Shown: positions 17,076 to 25,445 of the stretch, one piece after another
How positions within the stretch are numbered: the first letter of the stretch is position 1
Layout of the letters: every line of letters starts with the position of its first letter
DNA from: an uncultured Prevotellaceae bacterium
Lineage (GTDB): Bacteria > Bacteroidota > Bacteroidia > Bacteroidales > Muribaculaceae
NCBI GenBank assembly: GCA_900318645.1
Contig: ONLH01000005.1
Location: 26,021-90,020 of the forward strand
Length of the DNA stretch: 64,000 bases
Direction: 5' to 3'
The notes under the pieces: model-generated
Seen by the model: the letters and a program-made list of their open reading frames with translations, nothing else
Databases searched by the model: none
What the model was told of the DNA's origin: nothing
Translations under genes and position numbers: made by a program

Positions 17076-18020
17076 TTAGAGTTTGACGATTACATAGTTC
17101 TTAGTGCCGAGACCGATGTGCTCTGCCCAATCAATGGTATGGGTTCCGTGGCGGCTGTTGATGCGCTCAATGAGGGGAGCATTGTCATCACCAGCCTTAG
17201 CCTTGTGGTTCATCACCATCTGCACACATGCCCAGTCAAGCGCCACGGGATCCAAGCTAGCCATGATGCCCATATCCTTGAGCATAGGTTTCTCGGGGGT
17301 ACCGTCACAGTCACAATCAACCGACATGTTGTTCATCACATTAATATAAATAACATGTCCACCCATATAGTTGTGCACTGCCTGGGCTGCTGCAGCCATC
17401 GATTCCAGGAAGCCATCCTGGTCTTCGATGTGGTTCCATGCATCGCTGGCATCATCGGTATAACCTGCTGAATGGATATAGGCCTTGCCGGCTGTGCTAG
17501 CGACACCGATTGAGGCGTTCTTCAAGACACCACCATAGCCACCCATGGCATGCCCCTTGAAGTGGGCCAGGTTAATCATCCAATCATAGTTGGCCAAGTG
17601 ATCACCGACGATGTCATACTTGATGTGACTGCGGTCCTTGACAGGAATCCGCATTTGACCAAATTCGTCCATGATATCCACGGCAAAGATGGAATCAAAG
17701 CCGTGCTCATGAATTGTCTGCCAGTGCTTGGACACGTCCTGACGAGAACCGCCATAGGCTGTGCAACACTCCACGATCGTGCCATTCACCTCTTCCACCA
17801 GATTGCGGATAAGCGTGGGTTTGAGATAATGGTTGTTGCCTGCTTCGCCAGTGCTGATTTTCACTGCGACACGTCCAGTGGGTTCCACACCAAGCGCTTT
17901 ATAAATCTTGACTAGAGACTCGGGTGAGATTTCGGTTGTGTAATACACCGTGCTCTGGCCGTTAGCCATGAAAGCCAATAACATGGCTGCCATAACGGTT
18001 AATAATGTTGTCCGTTTCAT
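17076..18020 (-). CDS. Exported DUF362 domain protein
   Basis: 314 residues with a clear signal peptide (LLTVMAAMLLAFMANGQ). The body matches DUF362: VAVKISTGEAGNNHYLKP, ECCTAYGGSRQDVSKHW, NLAHFKGHAMGGYGGVLKNASIG and MASLDPVALDWACVQM. Many DUF362 proteins carry a ferredoxin-like 4Fe-4S segment; here the only cysteine-rich stretch is NMSVDCDCDG, so a full cluster is not evident. The family has been linked to uncharacterised redox or cofactor functions. It lies 118 bp downstream of the flavodoxin gene and 31 bp upstream of the alcohol dehydrogenase gene on the same strand. Confidence 0.85.
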   Translation of the reverse strand: MKRTTLLTVMAAMLLAFMANGQSTVYYTTEISPESLVKIYKALGVEPTGRVAVKISTGEAGNNHYLKPTLIRNLVEEVNGTIVECCTAYGGSRQDVSKHWQTIHEHGFDSIFAVDIMDEFGQMRIPVKDRSHIKYDIVGDHLANYDWMINLAHFKGHAMGGYGGVLKNASIGVASTAGKAYIHSAGYTDDASDAWNHIEDQDGFLESMAAAAQAVHNYMGGHVIYINVMNNMSVDCDCDGTPEKPMLKDMGIMASLDPVALDWACVQMVMNHKAKAGDDNAPLIERINSRHGTHTIDWAEHIGLGTKNYVIVKL

Positions 18021-18138
18021 TATTTCGTGTTGTTAATTCATCATTTTTCCGCGCAAATATACGACATTTTTATGACATATCATAACCTCACAGTCCTGCA
18101 AGATTTTTTTCAACCTCCAAAAACTATATAATAGGATT

Positions 18139-18717
18139 CTATTTTAATGAGTTCGTCCAAGTTACTATATCGCTCTCACTCATGTAGTTGAAGTTCTTAG
18201 GATTGACCCAGTTAGCGTCTGGAGCCGAAGGCTTGAGATATTTCAAAGTCTCGCCAGCACCGCTTCCACCAGAAGTAAAGAAGGGCACAATGGTCTTTCC
18301 AGTCATGTCATACTGCTCCAGGAACGTGTTGATAATCGTCGGGGCAATATACCACCAGATCGGGAATCCCACGAAAACAGTGTCATACTGTGCCATATTC
18401 TCCACCCTGTTTGCAATGGCCGGACGGCTTGACTTATCGGCCATTTCGACGCTGCTACGACTGTTCTTATTGTTCCAGTTCAAGTCTGCAGACGTATAAG
18501 GGGCTTCGGGGACGATTTCATGCAGATCGGCATGAATGGCCTTAGCTAGTTTAGTAGCTGCTTCCATTGTCGTACCGGTAGCACTGAAATAAGCTACCAG
18601 TGTCTTGTTTCCATTGTTACTCATTTTGTCATCTAGGTTTTGGTCATCATTTGCAGCCATCACACTCATAGTCATGGCGCATGCAATGACAGTAAATAAT
18701 AATTGTTTGATTTTCAT
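18139..18717 (-). CDS. Exported flavodoxin
   Basis: 192 residues starting with a signal peptide (LLFTVIACAMTMSVMAAN), unusual for flavodoxins, which are normally cytosolic. The FMN phosphate loop is TLVAYFSATGTTMEAA, followed by VFVGFPIWWYIAPTIINTFLEQYD and PFFTSGGSGAGETL, the typical short-flavodoxin (flavodoxin_4) pattern. The start ATG overlaps the stop of the upstream flavodoxin-dockerin gene (ATGA), so the two are translationally coupled. Electron donor and acceptor are unknown; the neighbouring DUF362 protein is a candidate partner by position only. Confidence 0.92.
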   Translation of the reverse strand: MKIKQLLFTVIACAMTMSVMAANDDQNLDDKMSNNGNKTLVAYFSATGTTMEAATKLAKAIHADLHEIVPEAPYTSADLNWNNKNSRSSVEMADKSSRPAIANRVENMAQYDTVFVGFPIWWYIAPTIINTFLEQYDMTGKTIVPFFTSGGSGAGETLKYLKPSAPDANWVNPKNFNYMSESDIVTWTNSLK

Positions 18718-19844
18718 TTTGATAAAATTATATTAATCAATGCTGTAACGTCACCGATACTTAATTCGCCGTCAGCGTTCACATCTGCAGCAGTGCTCAA
18801 TGATTCATGGCCCGACAAGATCAAATTAATCAAGTCGGTCACGTCACCAATGGTTACTTCGCCATCACCATTCACATCACCGATGATAGCATCTTCATTA
18901 AATAATTCAAATGTCACTGTCGCGCTACCGGTACCTACGGCTTCGGCCAATCCTGTCGGGTCATCCAACCAGGCGATACGGGTATAGGAATAGCTGGTAT
19001 TGAACGTTTTATAGAACAATACTACACACGACGAGCCATAAAGCATGATGTCGCCCGCATGGATAGTGCCAGGATTGGATGCGTTTTTAGGCAGATTGTC
19101 GCTCAAATAATAATACTTCTCATTACCATTGAGCTCTGTCATATCAATCGTCATCGGCAAAAGATTCATGAAAGCCTCACCTGTTGCACTCTCGTCTATT
19201 GTTGCAAGGAAGGTCTTACCTCCCACAATGACACGCATCCTGTTGTTCTTGGGAATCTCGATTTCGGGCAAGATGGTTTCTACCCATTCACTGGCCATCT
19301 CTGCCATTCTTGAGCGGCCATTATAGTTTACATGAAGCGGATTGCCCAAAAAGGTGCAATCAGGTAAAGTGTTGTGGGCATCAACTACTACGTTAGAGAT
19401 ACCACTGCTCCAACTGGTCACGGCCAAGGCTACTTGCTTATTACCGAGCTTTGCTGCATGGTTATGCAAAAAGGTCAACATTGGGTTGGCCATCTTTCCG
19501 TTCCACAAAGGTGTACAGATGAACACAGCGTCCCACTCGTCAAAACTATCAACCGTGGTATTGATCTCGGGCCAGACACCATTATCAATTTGACTGCGCT
19601 CATTGTTGGCATAAGTGTAAGTCGTCTGACTTTCAGGGCGAGGATAATTGCCATGGTCAACGACCTCAAGCAAGGTGCCTCCACAATCCTCAGCAATATA
19701 TTCTGCCAGCGACTTGGTCACTCCACTATAGCTATAATACAGGACTAAACACTTTGGCTGTTGAGCGGTCTTAACTTCGGCATGAGAGAACTGATTAAAC
19801 ATCATCATGACGAATAAAAACAAGAAGATTTTTTTCATAAACAT
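18714..19844 (-). CDS. Exported flavodoxin-cyclophilin-like-dockerin fusion protein
   Basis: 376 residues in four parts: a signal peptide (KKIFLFLFVMMMFNQFSHA); a flavodoxin domain (about 30-190) with LVLYYSYSGVTKSLAEYIAE as phosphate loop and FICTPLWNGKMANP; a cyclophilin-like domain (about 200-310) with HAGDIMLYGSSCVVLFYK; and a C-terminal dockerin-like pair (residues 322-376) with DVNGDGEVTIGDVTDLI and DVNADGELSIGDVTALI. Flavodoxin plus cyclophilin-like fusions are known in anaerobes; adding a dockerin suggests surface attachment or interaction with a cohesin-like partner. Heads the redox cluster and overlaps the next flavodoxin gene by 4 bp. Confidence 0.9.
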   Translation of the reverse strand: MFMKKIFLFLFVMMMFNQFSHAEVKTAQQPKCLVLYYSYSGVTKSLAEYIAEDCGGTLLEVVDHGNYPRPESQTTYTYANNERSQIDNGVWPEINTTVDSFDEWDAVFICTPLWNGKMANPMLTFLHNHAAKLGNKQVALAVTSWSSGISNVVVDAHNTLPDCTFLGNPLHVNYNGRSRMAEMASEWVETILPEIEIPKNNRMRVIVGGKTFLATIDESATGEAFMNLLPMTIDMTELNGNEKYYYLSDNLPKNASNPGTIHAGDIMLYGSSCVVLFYKTFNTSYSYTRIAWLDDPTGLAEAVGTGSATVTFELFNEDAIIGDVNGDGEVTIGDVTDLINLILSGHESLSTAADVNADGELSIGDVTALINIILSK

Positions 19845-19902
19845 ATATTTAATAATGATTTTGCTGCAAAATTAGTAGTATCCATAAAAAATCATGATAC
19901 CT

Positions 19903-19984
19903 TTTTTACCGAAGTATTTACCATAATTGAGTTTCCGATTAATTTTCGGTTGTGTTCATCGTTTTAGCCATACTTCGGTAAAAA
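19903..19984. promoter_or_regulatory. 15-bp perfect inverted repeat in divergent promoter region
   Basis: TTTTTACCGAAGTAT (19903-19917) and its exact complement ATACTTCGGTAAAAA (19970-19984) enclose 52 bp between the flavodoxin-dockerin gene and the B3/4 gene. A smaller CCGATTAATTTTCGG near-palindrome lies between the arms. It could be a paired operator or a small invertible segment; nothing in the sequence decides. Confidence 0.55.
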
Positions 19985-20004
19985 TGAATTCATTCGTTTT
20001 GCCA

Positions 20005-20036
20005 TGTCTTCGTCTTGCAGTATCTTTGCAGCGAAA
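20005..20036 (+). promoter_or_regulatory. Probable promoter of the B3/4-tsaC operon
   Basis: A TTG in the CGTTTTGCCATG segment is followed about 20 bp later by TATCTTTG, about 20 bases before the start codon of the B3/4 gene. The boxes fit the Bacteroidetes consensus. Confidence 0.5.
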
Positions 20037-20052
20037 ATTTTGAACGATAGCA

Positions 20053-20730
20053 ATGATCAACATCCAAATAGACCACAGGATTCTGGAAGCCTGTCCCGAA
20101 ACCCGTATCGGGCTCATCAGTGCGTCGGTAGTGAATGACCCGACATGCGATGAATTATGGGCCGAGATAGATGCCGCTGCCCAGGACATTAAACAGCAAT
20201 ATGAACTGCTAGAGATCAACAAGCGACCTGCCATTGCCGCAACACGCCATCTGTACAAAGCCTTAGGGAAGGATCCCAGCCGATACCGCGTATCAAGTGA
20301 GGCTTTGTGCCGACGCATCATCCGTGGTCTGGGCATCTATCGTTTGACAACACTCATTGATGTTGTTAACCTGGTGTCTATCAAGAGTGGATATGCCATC
20401 AGCGGGCTTGACGGAGACCGCATCGAGGGCAACACGTTAACGATGAGCGTGGGCACTGCCGAGGATGTATATCATGGCATTGGGCGCGGCGTGCTTAACA
20501 TCGAGGGAATGCCTGTCTATCGTGATGCGATGGGGCCCATCGCTACTCCAACGAGTGACGAGGAGCGTACAAAGTTCACCGAGCAGACTGTGAAGGCGCA
20601 GATTAACATCAATGCCTTTGCCCCCGAGATGCCGCTTGAAGATGCTGTCAACTGGATGGCTGCATTACTGAAAAAATATGCCCACGCCACCGACGTGGAA
20701 ACATCGATTTATAACCCACAACAACAATAA
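20053..20730 (+). CDS. B3/4 domain protein (PheT B3/B4-like, tRNA-binding family)
   Basis: 225 residues, cytosolic. The central region ALGKDPSRYRVSSEALCRRIIRG, VDVVNLVSIKSGYAISGLDGDRI and TNDEERTKFTEQT-like segment (here TSDEERTKFTEQT) match free-standing B3/4 proteins related to the B3/B4 domain of phenylalanyl-tRNA synthetase beta. Some relatives are thought to clear mischarged tRNAs, but this is not established for this branch. The tsaC gene starts 4 bp after the stop, so the two are co-transcribed, which fits a role in tRNA maintenance. Confidence 0.87.
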   Translation: MINIQIDHRILEACPETRIGLISASVVNDPTCDELWAEIDAAAQDIKQQYELLEINKRPAIAATRHLYKALGKDPSRYRVSSEALCRRIIRGLGIYRLTTLIDVVNLVSIKSGYAISGLDGDRIEGNTLTMSVGTAEDVYHGIGRGVLNIEGMPVYRDAMGPIATPTSDEERTKFTEQTVKAQININAFAPEMPLEDAVNWMAALLKKYAHATDVETSIYNPQQQ

Positions 20731-20734
20731 ACAA

Positions 20735-21340
20735 ATGGAAATTTTAGAGATTATTGAGAAAAATGTCAATCAGCGTTTTATCGACCACGTGGTCGAGACG
20801 CTCAAGGACGGGGGCCTCATCATCTACCCCACCGATACCGTCTATGCGCTGGGCTGTGACGCGCTCAACAACCAAGCTATCGAGCGCATCTGTTCCTTAA
20901 AAGAAATGAAGTCGGCCAAGACCAATCTGTCCATCATCTGTGATGATATCTCTCAGGTGGCTCAGTATGCCAAATTTGACAATACGCAATTCCGACTGAT
21001 GAAATCCAACCTGCCGGGACCGTTCACCTTCATCTTCCCTGCCCTATCCAAGCTTCCCAAGGCTTTTAAGGGCCGCCGCACCGTGGGCATCCGTATTCCA
21101 AACAACGAGATTGCCCTTTCTATCGTTCGCACCCTGGGAGGCCCTATCCTGACCACTTCGGTGCCTGGCGATGATGAGGATTATCGCTGCGAGCCAGGAC
21201 TGATGGCCGAAGCATTTGAGTCACAGGTTGACATCGTCATCGACGCCGGTCGAGGACAACTCATGCCCTCCACCATCGTGGACTGCACTAACGGTGATCC
21301 CGAAATCACACGTCAGGGAAAGGGAGAGCTTATCAGTTAG
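20735..21340 (+). CDS. tsaC: L-threonylcarbamoyladenylate synthase (TsaC/YrdC type)
   Basis: 201 residues from the ATG at 20735; the frame is open 19 codons further upstream, but that part overlaps the preceding gene. Makes threonylcarbamoyl-AMP from threonine, bicarbonate and ATP for t6A37 modification of ANN-decoding tRNAs. Visible family features are IIYPTDTVYALGCDALN, the KEMKSAKTNLSIICDD segment with its lysines, LPGPFTFIFPA and GRRTVGIRIPNNEIALSIV, and PSTIVDCTNGDPEITRQGKGE at the end. The C-terminal Sua5 domain is absent, so this is the short form. A heptad-repeat element begins at the stop codon. Confidence 0.95.
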   Translation: MEILEIIEKNVNQRFIDHVVETLKDGGLIIYPTDTVYALGCDALNNQAIERICSLKEMKSAKTNLSIICDDISQVAQYAKFDNTQFRLMKSNLPGPFTFIFPALSKLPKAFKGRRTVGIRIPNNEIALSIVRTLGGPILTTSVPGDDEDYRCEPGLMAEAFESQVDIVIDAGRGQLMPSTIVDCTNGDPEITRQGKGELIS

Positions 21341-21405
21341 AAGTTAGGAGTTAGAAGTTAGAAGTTAGAAGTTAGGAGTTAGAAGTTAATGGCATCCGTG
21401 TTCGG
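21335..21405. repeat. Heptad-repeat intergenic element 3 (AGTTAGA units)
   Basis: Eight tandem 7-bp units AGTTAGA/AGTTAGG run from the tsaC stop to about 21390, followed by a core GGCATCCG. A complementary right arm is not obvious, so it may be a one-armed copy. It lies between tsaC and the thioredoxin lipoprotein gene. Confidence 0.75.
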
Positions 21406-21426
21406 GGTGCTGATAATCAATAATAA

Positions 21427-21900
21427 ATGACGAATATGAAAAGAATTATCTTTTGTATGACGGTAGTCTTGTTGCTTGCAGCATGCAACAACAAGGCTGA
21501 GAATCAAGAAAAAAGTGAAGCAGCCGGGAGTAATGGGACGGTCCAAAATGAGATGGCCGTTGCAAGTCCTGATGATGAAGGTCAAACTGAATGGATCAAA
21601 CAGACTACCATCATGTCCTCAAAACCAATGGTGATTGACTTTTTTGCTACATGGTGTCCTCCTTGCAAGCAGTTGGCACCCATCCTTGACGAGATAGAAA
21701 AGAAACATAAAGGAGAGGTCATCTTCAGACGCATAGATGTTGACCAGGAACCTGAAATGGCCATGGAGTTCCACGTGGAATCCATTCCCATGCTGATGTT
21801 TGTTACACCCAAAGGAGATTATCAGACCATCGTCGGCTTGCAGAAGCCAGAAATTATTGAAGCAAAGATTGCCGAACTGCTCAAGCGTAGCGCTCAGTAA
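21427..21900 (+). CDS. Thioredoxin-fold lipoprotein
   Basis: 157 residues; translation may start at 21427 or at the ATG at 21436 (MKRIIFCMTVVLLLAAC). A lipobox LLAAC marks a membrane-anchored lipoprotein facing the periplasm. The thioredoxin domain (about 60-155) shows the redox centre ATWCPPCKQLAP, the cis-proline loop VESIPMLMFVTPKG and RRIDVDQEPEMAMEF. The dipeptide between the cysteines is Pro-Pro, not the Gly-Pro of cytosolic thioredoxin. Likely a periplasmic disulfide reductase or oxidant-response protein. It sits between the tsaC repeat element and the lipid A operon. Confidence 0.92.
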   Translation: MTNMKRIIFCMTVVLLLAACNNKAENQEKSEAAGSNGTVQNEMAVASPDDEGQTEWIKQTTIMSSKPMVIDFFATWCPPCKQLAPILDEIEKKHKGEVIFRRIDVDQEPEMAMEFHVESIPMLMFVTPKGDYQTIVGLQKPEIIEAKIAELLKRSAQ

Positions 21901-22071
21901 GGAGCTGCATCGTGTATAAAAGGACCTTTTTGAGTGCTAATAGGACAGAATTTTGTTCTTTTTGGCACTTCTGTTGCTAATGAATGGGCTGTAAAGTTGT
22001 GATATTGTGTTTTTTTTGCGAACTTTGCAGCCGATTTTGAAATAACTGATCAGTCAATATATAACTACATC

Positions 22072-23094
22072 ATGGAGATTACTGCACAACAACTTGCAGC
22101 AATGGTTAACGGTACGGTTGATGGAGACGCCTCAACCGTCATTAATAACTATGCCAAAATTGAGGAAGCCACGGCAGGATGTCTGACTTTTCTCGCCAAT
22201 CCCAAATATACCCACTTTGTCTATACCACCCAGGCCTCGGCAGTGCTGGTGAGAAAGGACTTCGTACCTGAGCAAGAGGTGAAGGCCACGCTTATCCGCG
22301 TTGACGACCCTTACAAGACACTGGCCGACCTGTTGAACTTTGTCAATAGTCAGCGTCCCGAAAAAAGTGGAGTTGAACAGCCCATCCACGTTGGCGAGGA
22401 CACAACCTTGCCCGACGACGTTTATGTCGGCGCATTTGCCTACATCGGTGACGGAGTCACCATCGGTAAGAACGTGAAGATTTACCCGCAGGTGTATGTG
22501 GGCGATGGTGTGACTCTGGGCGATGACGTGATCCTGTATCCCGGTGTAAAGATTTATCACGGCTGCCGCATCGGCAACCGCTGCATCGTACAGGGTGGCG
22601 CTATCATCGGTGGAGACGGTTTCGGCTTCGCCCCGAAGCAAGACGGAACCTACGAGAAGATCTCACAGGTGGGTATCGTCATTCTTGAGGATGATGTTGA
22701 AATCGGAGCCAACACAACCATCGATCGTGCAACGATGGGTGCCACTGTGGTTAAGAAAGGCGCTAAGCTCGACAACCTTGTACAGATTGCCCACAACGTA
22801 GAAGTGGGTGAAAGCACCGTTATGGCTGCCCAGGTGGGTGTTGCCGGCTCTACCAAGATCGGCAAATACAACATGGTCGGAGGCCAAGTGGGCTTTGCCG
22901 GACATATCACCGTGGGCGACAAGAACGGTATCGGAGCCCAGACCGGTGTTGACAACAGCATCGGCAGCGGAGGCAAGTGGCTCGGCGCCCCTGTACAGCC
23001 CGCCATGGAATTTGCCCGTCAAGTCGTTTACCTGAAACGCTTGGGTGAGATGTACAGCGACATTAAGGACTTGAAAAAGAAAATCAATCAGTAA
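22072..23094 (+). CDS. lpxD: UDP-3-O-(3-hydroxyacyl)glucosamine N-acyltransferase
   Basis: 340 residues. Third step of lipid A synthesis: transfers a hydroxyacyl chain from ACP to the 2-amine of UDP-3-O-acylglucosamine. An N-terminal uridine-binding domain (1-100) precedes a left-handed beta-helix of hexapeptide repeats ([20 protein letters not shown] and onward, about 105-310) and a C-terminal helix ([18 protein letters not shown]). The catalytic histidine is expected in [18 protein letters not shown] promoter-like TTG and GAACTTTG pair lies about 35-60 bp upstream. First gene of an lpxD-lpxC/fabZ-lpxA operon, the usual Bacteroidetes order. Confidence 0.97.
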   Translation: MEITAQQLAAMVNGTVDGDASTVINNYAKIEEATAGCLTFLANPKYTHFVYTTQASAVLVRKDFVPEQEVKATLIRVDDPYKTLADLLNFVNSQRPEKSGVEQPIHVGEDTTLPDDVYVGAFAYIGDGVTIGKNVKIYPQVYVGDGVTLGDDVILYPGVKIYHGCRIGNRCIVQGGAIIGGDGFGFAPKQDGTYEKISQVGIVILEDDVEIGANTTIDRATMGATVVKKGAKLDNLVQIAHNVEVGESTVMAAQVGVAGSTKIGKYNMVGGQVGFAGHITVGDKNGIGAQTGVDNSIGSGGKWLGAPVQPAMEFARQVVYLKRLGEMYSDIKDLKKKINQ

Positions 23095-23095
23095 A

Positions 23096-23162
23096 GTAGC
23101 TTTCAGCCATCAGTTGCCAGCAGCATCTGCAAGCAACTGAAAACTGAGAACTGAGAAACCAG
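23096..23162. repeat. Heptad-repeat intergenic element 4 (ACTGARA units)
   Basis: Between lpxD and lpxC/fabZ: a left arm TTCAGCC-ATCAGTT-GCCAGCA, a core GCAGCATCTGC, and a right arm ACTGAAA-ACTGAGA-ACTGAGA in 7-bp units. The arms can pair. It lies inside an operon, so it is transcribed. Confidence 0.75.
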
Positions 23163-23166
23163 TATA

Positions 23167-24561
23167 ATGAAACAGACGACACTGAAAAATGCCTTTTCCG
23201 TGACTGGCAAGGGCCTGCATACGGGGCAACTGTCCACCGCAACATTTAAACCAGCCGAAGTAAATACCGGTTATGTGTTCAAGCGCATCGACCTGGAGGG
23301 GCAGCCCACCATCCAAGCACTTGCCGAGCACGTAGTAGAGACGACTCGAGGCACCGTTATCGCTAGCAAGAGTAACAAGGAAGCACGCGTGAGCACCATT
23401 GAGCACGCTATGGCAGCCCTCTATGCAGCAGGCATCGACAACTGCCTCATCGAGGTAAACTGCGGTGAGGTGCCCATTCTCGACGGCAGTGCCATCCTGT
23501 GGTGCAAGGAAATTGAGAAAGCCGGCATCGTTGAGCAGGAAGCCGATAAAGAATATTATGTCGTAAAACAGCGCATCAAGGTCGTTGACAAGGAAACCGG
23601 TTCATCACTTATCGTTCTTCCCGACGATGACCTGTCTATCGATTGCATGATCGAGTTTGACTCTCCCGTACTGGGCAACCAGTTCGCCTCATTGACCGAC
23701 ATCCGTCAGTTCAAGGACCAGATTGCCAGCAGCCGCACCTTTGTTTTTGTGCGCGAAGTGTTACCTCTCATTCAGCTAGGCCTTATCAAGGGTGGAGACT
23801 TGGACAATGCCATCGTCATCTATGACTCTCCCATGAAGCAGGAAGATCTTGACAACATGGCCGATGTGATGAAAGTGCCTCACAAGGATGCTAACGAACT
23901 GGGGTACCTCAACAACAAGCCCTTGGCTTTCAAGAACGAGCCAGCACGCCACAAACTGCTTGACGTATTGGGTGACCTCGCTCTCATCGGTCGTCCATTG
24001 AAGGGGCGCATCGTTGCCACCCGACCGGGACACACCATCAATACCCAGTTGTCCAAGAAGATTCGTCAAGAGTTGCGCTACCAGAACGTTCAGGCCCCCA
24101 TTTACGACCCGAACAAGGAGCCACTCTATGACATCAACCAGATACGCGCCATGTTGCCCCACCGCTATCCCATGCTCATGGTGGACAAAATCATCGAGAA
24201 GGGAAAGAAACATGTCGTGGGCATCAAGAACGTCACTGTCAACGAGCCATTCTTCCAGGGTCACTTCCCGCACGAGCCTATCATGCCCGGTGTGTTGCAA
24301 GTCGAGGCGATGGCTCAAGTGGGCGGCATCCTCGTACTGAGTAACGTGGATGATCCCGAGAAATACTCAACCTATTTCCTCAAAATCGACAACGTCAAAT
24401 TCCGCCATAAGGTAGTTCCCGGCGATACCCTCATCTTCCACTTGTCGCTCATGACGCCTATCCGCCGTGGTACAGCTATCATGAAGGGATACGCCTTCGT
24501 CGGAGAAAAAATTGTCACCGAGGCCGAGTTTATGGCGCAAATCGTCAAGAATCCCGAATAA
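23167..24561 (+). CDS. lpxC/fabZ: Bifunctional UDP-3-O-acyl-N-acetylglucosamine deacetylase / 3-hydroxyacyl-ACP dehydratase
   Basis: 464 residues in two fused enzymes, the Bacteroidetes arrangement. Residues 1-300 are LpxC, the zinc deacetylase and committed step of lipid A synthesis: KGLHTGQLSTATF at the start, the zinc histidine in STIEHAMAALYAAGIDN and the HKLLDVLGDLALIG motif (zinc His and Asp). Residues about 315-464 are FabZ, which dehydrates 3-hydroxyacyl-ACP for fatty acid elongation: MLPHRYPMLMVDKI, then GHFPHEPIMPGVLQVEAMAQ with catalytic His and Glu. Joining the two puts both consumers of hydroxyacyl-ACP in one polypeptide. lpxA starts 20 bp downstream. Confidence 0.97.
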   Translation: MKQTTLKNAFSVTGKGLHTGQLSTATFKPAEVNTGYVFKRIDLEGQPTIQALAEHVVETTRGTVIASKSNKEARVSTIEHAMAALYAAGIDNCLIEVNCGEVPILDGSAILWCKEIEKAGIVEQEADKEYYVVKQRIKVVDKETGSSLIVLPDDDLSIDCMIEFDSPVLGNQFASLTDIRQFKDQIASSRTFVFVREVLPLIQLGLIKGGDLDNAIVIYDSPMKQEDLDNMADVMKVPHKDANELGYLNNKPLAFKNEPARHKLLDVLGDLALIGRPLKGRIVATRPGHTINTQLSKKIRQELRYQNVQAPIYDPNKEPLYDINQIRAMLPHRYPMLMVDKIIEKGKKHVVGIKNVTVNEPFFQGHFPHEPIMPGVLQVEAMAQVGGILVLSNVDDPEKYSTYFLKIDNVKFRHKVVPGDTLIFHLSLMTPIRRGTAIMKGYAFVGEKIVTEAEFMAQIVKNPE

Positions 24562-24581
24562 TTTTAAGTTGAAAACCAAAT

Positions 24582-25355
24582 ATGGATATTCATCAATTTG
24601 CCGTCGTTCACCCTGACGCTAAAATTGGGAAAAATGTGAAAATCGGTCCCTTTGTGACCATTGACTCCAATGTTGAAATCGGAGACGGCACCATCATAGA
24701 TAGCGGAGCCGTCGTGCGCAGTGGAGCGCGCATCGGTAAGAATTGCCACATCCACGCCAACGCTGTAGTGAGCGATATACCTCAAGACCTTAAATTCCAG
24801 GGAGAGGATACAGTGGCCATCATCGGTGACAATACCGTCATCCGTGAGTTTGTCACGATCCATCGCGGTACTGCCTCCAAGGGCAAGACTGTCGTGGGAA
24901 GCAACTGCCTGATTATGGCCTACTGCCACGTGGCTCACGACTGTGTAGTGGGCGACCATGTCATCATGTCCAATGCGTCACAGCTGGCAGGAGAAGTGGT
25001 TGCAGGAGACTGGGCTATCATCGGTGGCGGAGCACTGGTACATCAGTTCACCCAGATCGGTTGCCACGTGATGATTCAAGGCGGTGCGCTTGTCAACAAG
25101 GACATTCCACCCTATTGTATGGCAGCACGCTACCCCATTGCCTATGAGGGTGTGAACAAGGTGGGCCTGCATCGTCGTGGCTACACCAGCGAGCAGATTG
25201 ATGCCATTGCCGATGTTTACCGTACCATCTATGATTCGGGCTTGAATGTAACCCAGTCGCTGGATGAGGCTGTAAAACTGCCGGAGAGTCCTGAACGTGA
25301 CGTGATTATCGACTTCGTACGAGCAAGCAAGCGTGGCATCGTGCGCAAGCCATAA
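24582..25355 (+). CDS. lpxA: UDP-N-acetylglucosamine acyltransferase
   Basis: 257 residues. First step of lipid A synthesis: transfers 3-hydroxyacyl from ACP to UDP-GlcNAc. Hexapeptide-repeat beta-helix from IHQFAVVHPDAKIGKNVKIG; the catalytic histidine lies in YCHVAHDCVVGDHVIMSN; QGGALVNKDIPPYCMAARYP and NKVGLHRRGYTSEQI are the conserved C-terminal half. Last gene of the lipid A operon, followed by a long bidirectional terminator at 25377-25430. Confidence 0.97.
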   Translation: MDIHQFAVVHPDAKIGKNVKIGPFVTIDSNVEIGDGTIIDSGAVVRSGARIGKNCHIHANAVVSDIPQDLKFQGEDTVAIIGDNTVIREFVTIHRGTASKGKTVVGSNCLIMAYCHVAHDCVVGDHVIMSNASQLAGEVVAGDWAIIGGGALVHQFTQIGCHVMIQGGALVNKDIPPYCMAARYPIAYEGVNKVGLHRRGYTSEQIDAIADVYRTIYDSGLNVTQSLDEAVKLPESPERDVIIDFVRASKRGIVRKP

Positions 25356-25376
25356 CCGCCATCTGTAATTCAGACA

Positions 25377-25430
25377 GTAAAAACCACAGGGACAACCATT
25401 GTCTGTAATGGCTGTCCCTGTGGTTTTTAC
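25377..25430. terminator. Bidirectional terminator between lpxA and the TPR gene
   Basis: A perfect 18-bp stem, GTAAAAACCACAGGGACA against TGTCCCTGTGGTTTTTAC, with a further CCATT/AATGG pairing inside the loop. Terminal A and T runs on both sides let it act on both convergent genes. Confidence 0.9.
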
Positions 25431-25445
25431 CATCCAACTACATGC

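Noticed and set aside
19956-20336. 126-codon minus-strand frame overlapping the B3/4 gene and the inverted repeat
   Set aside because: Antisense to a conserved domain and to a probable promoter; rich in Arg and Ser without a family.
21335-21390. Short tandem repeats considered as a CRISPR array
   Set aside because: Units are 7 bp without spacers, and no cas genes are in the window.
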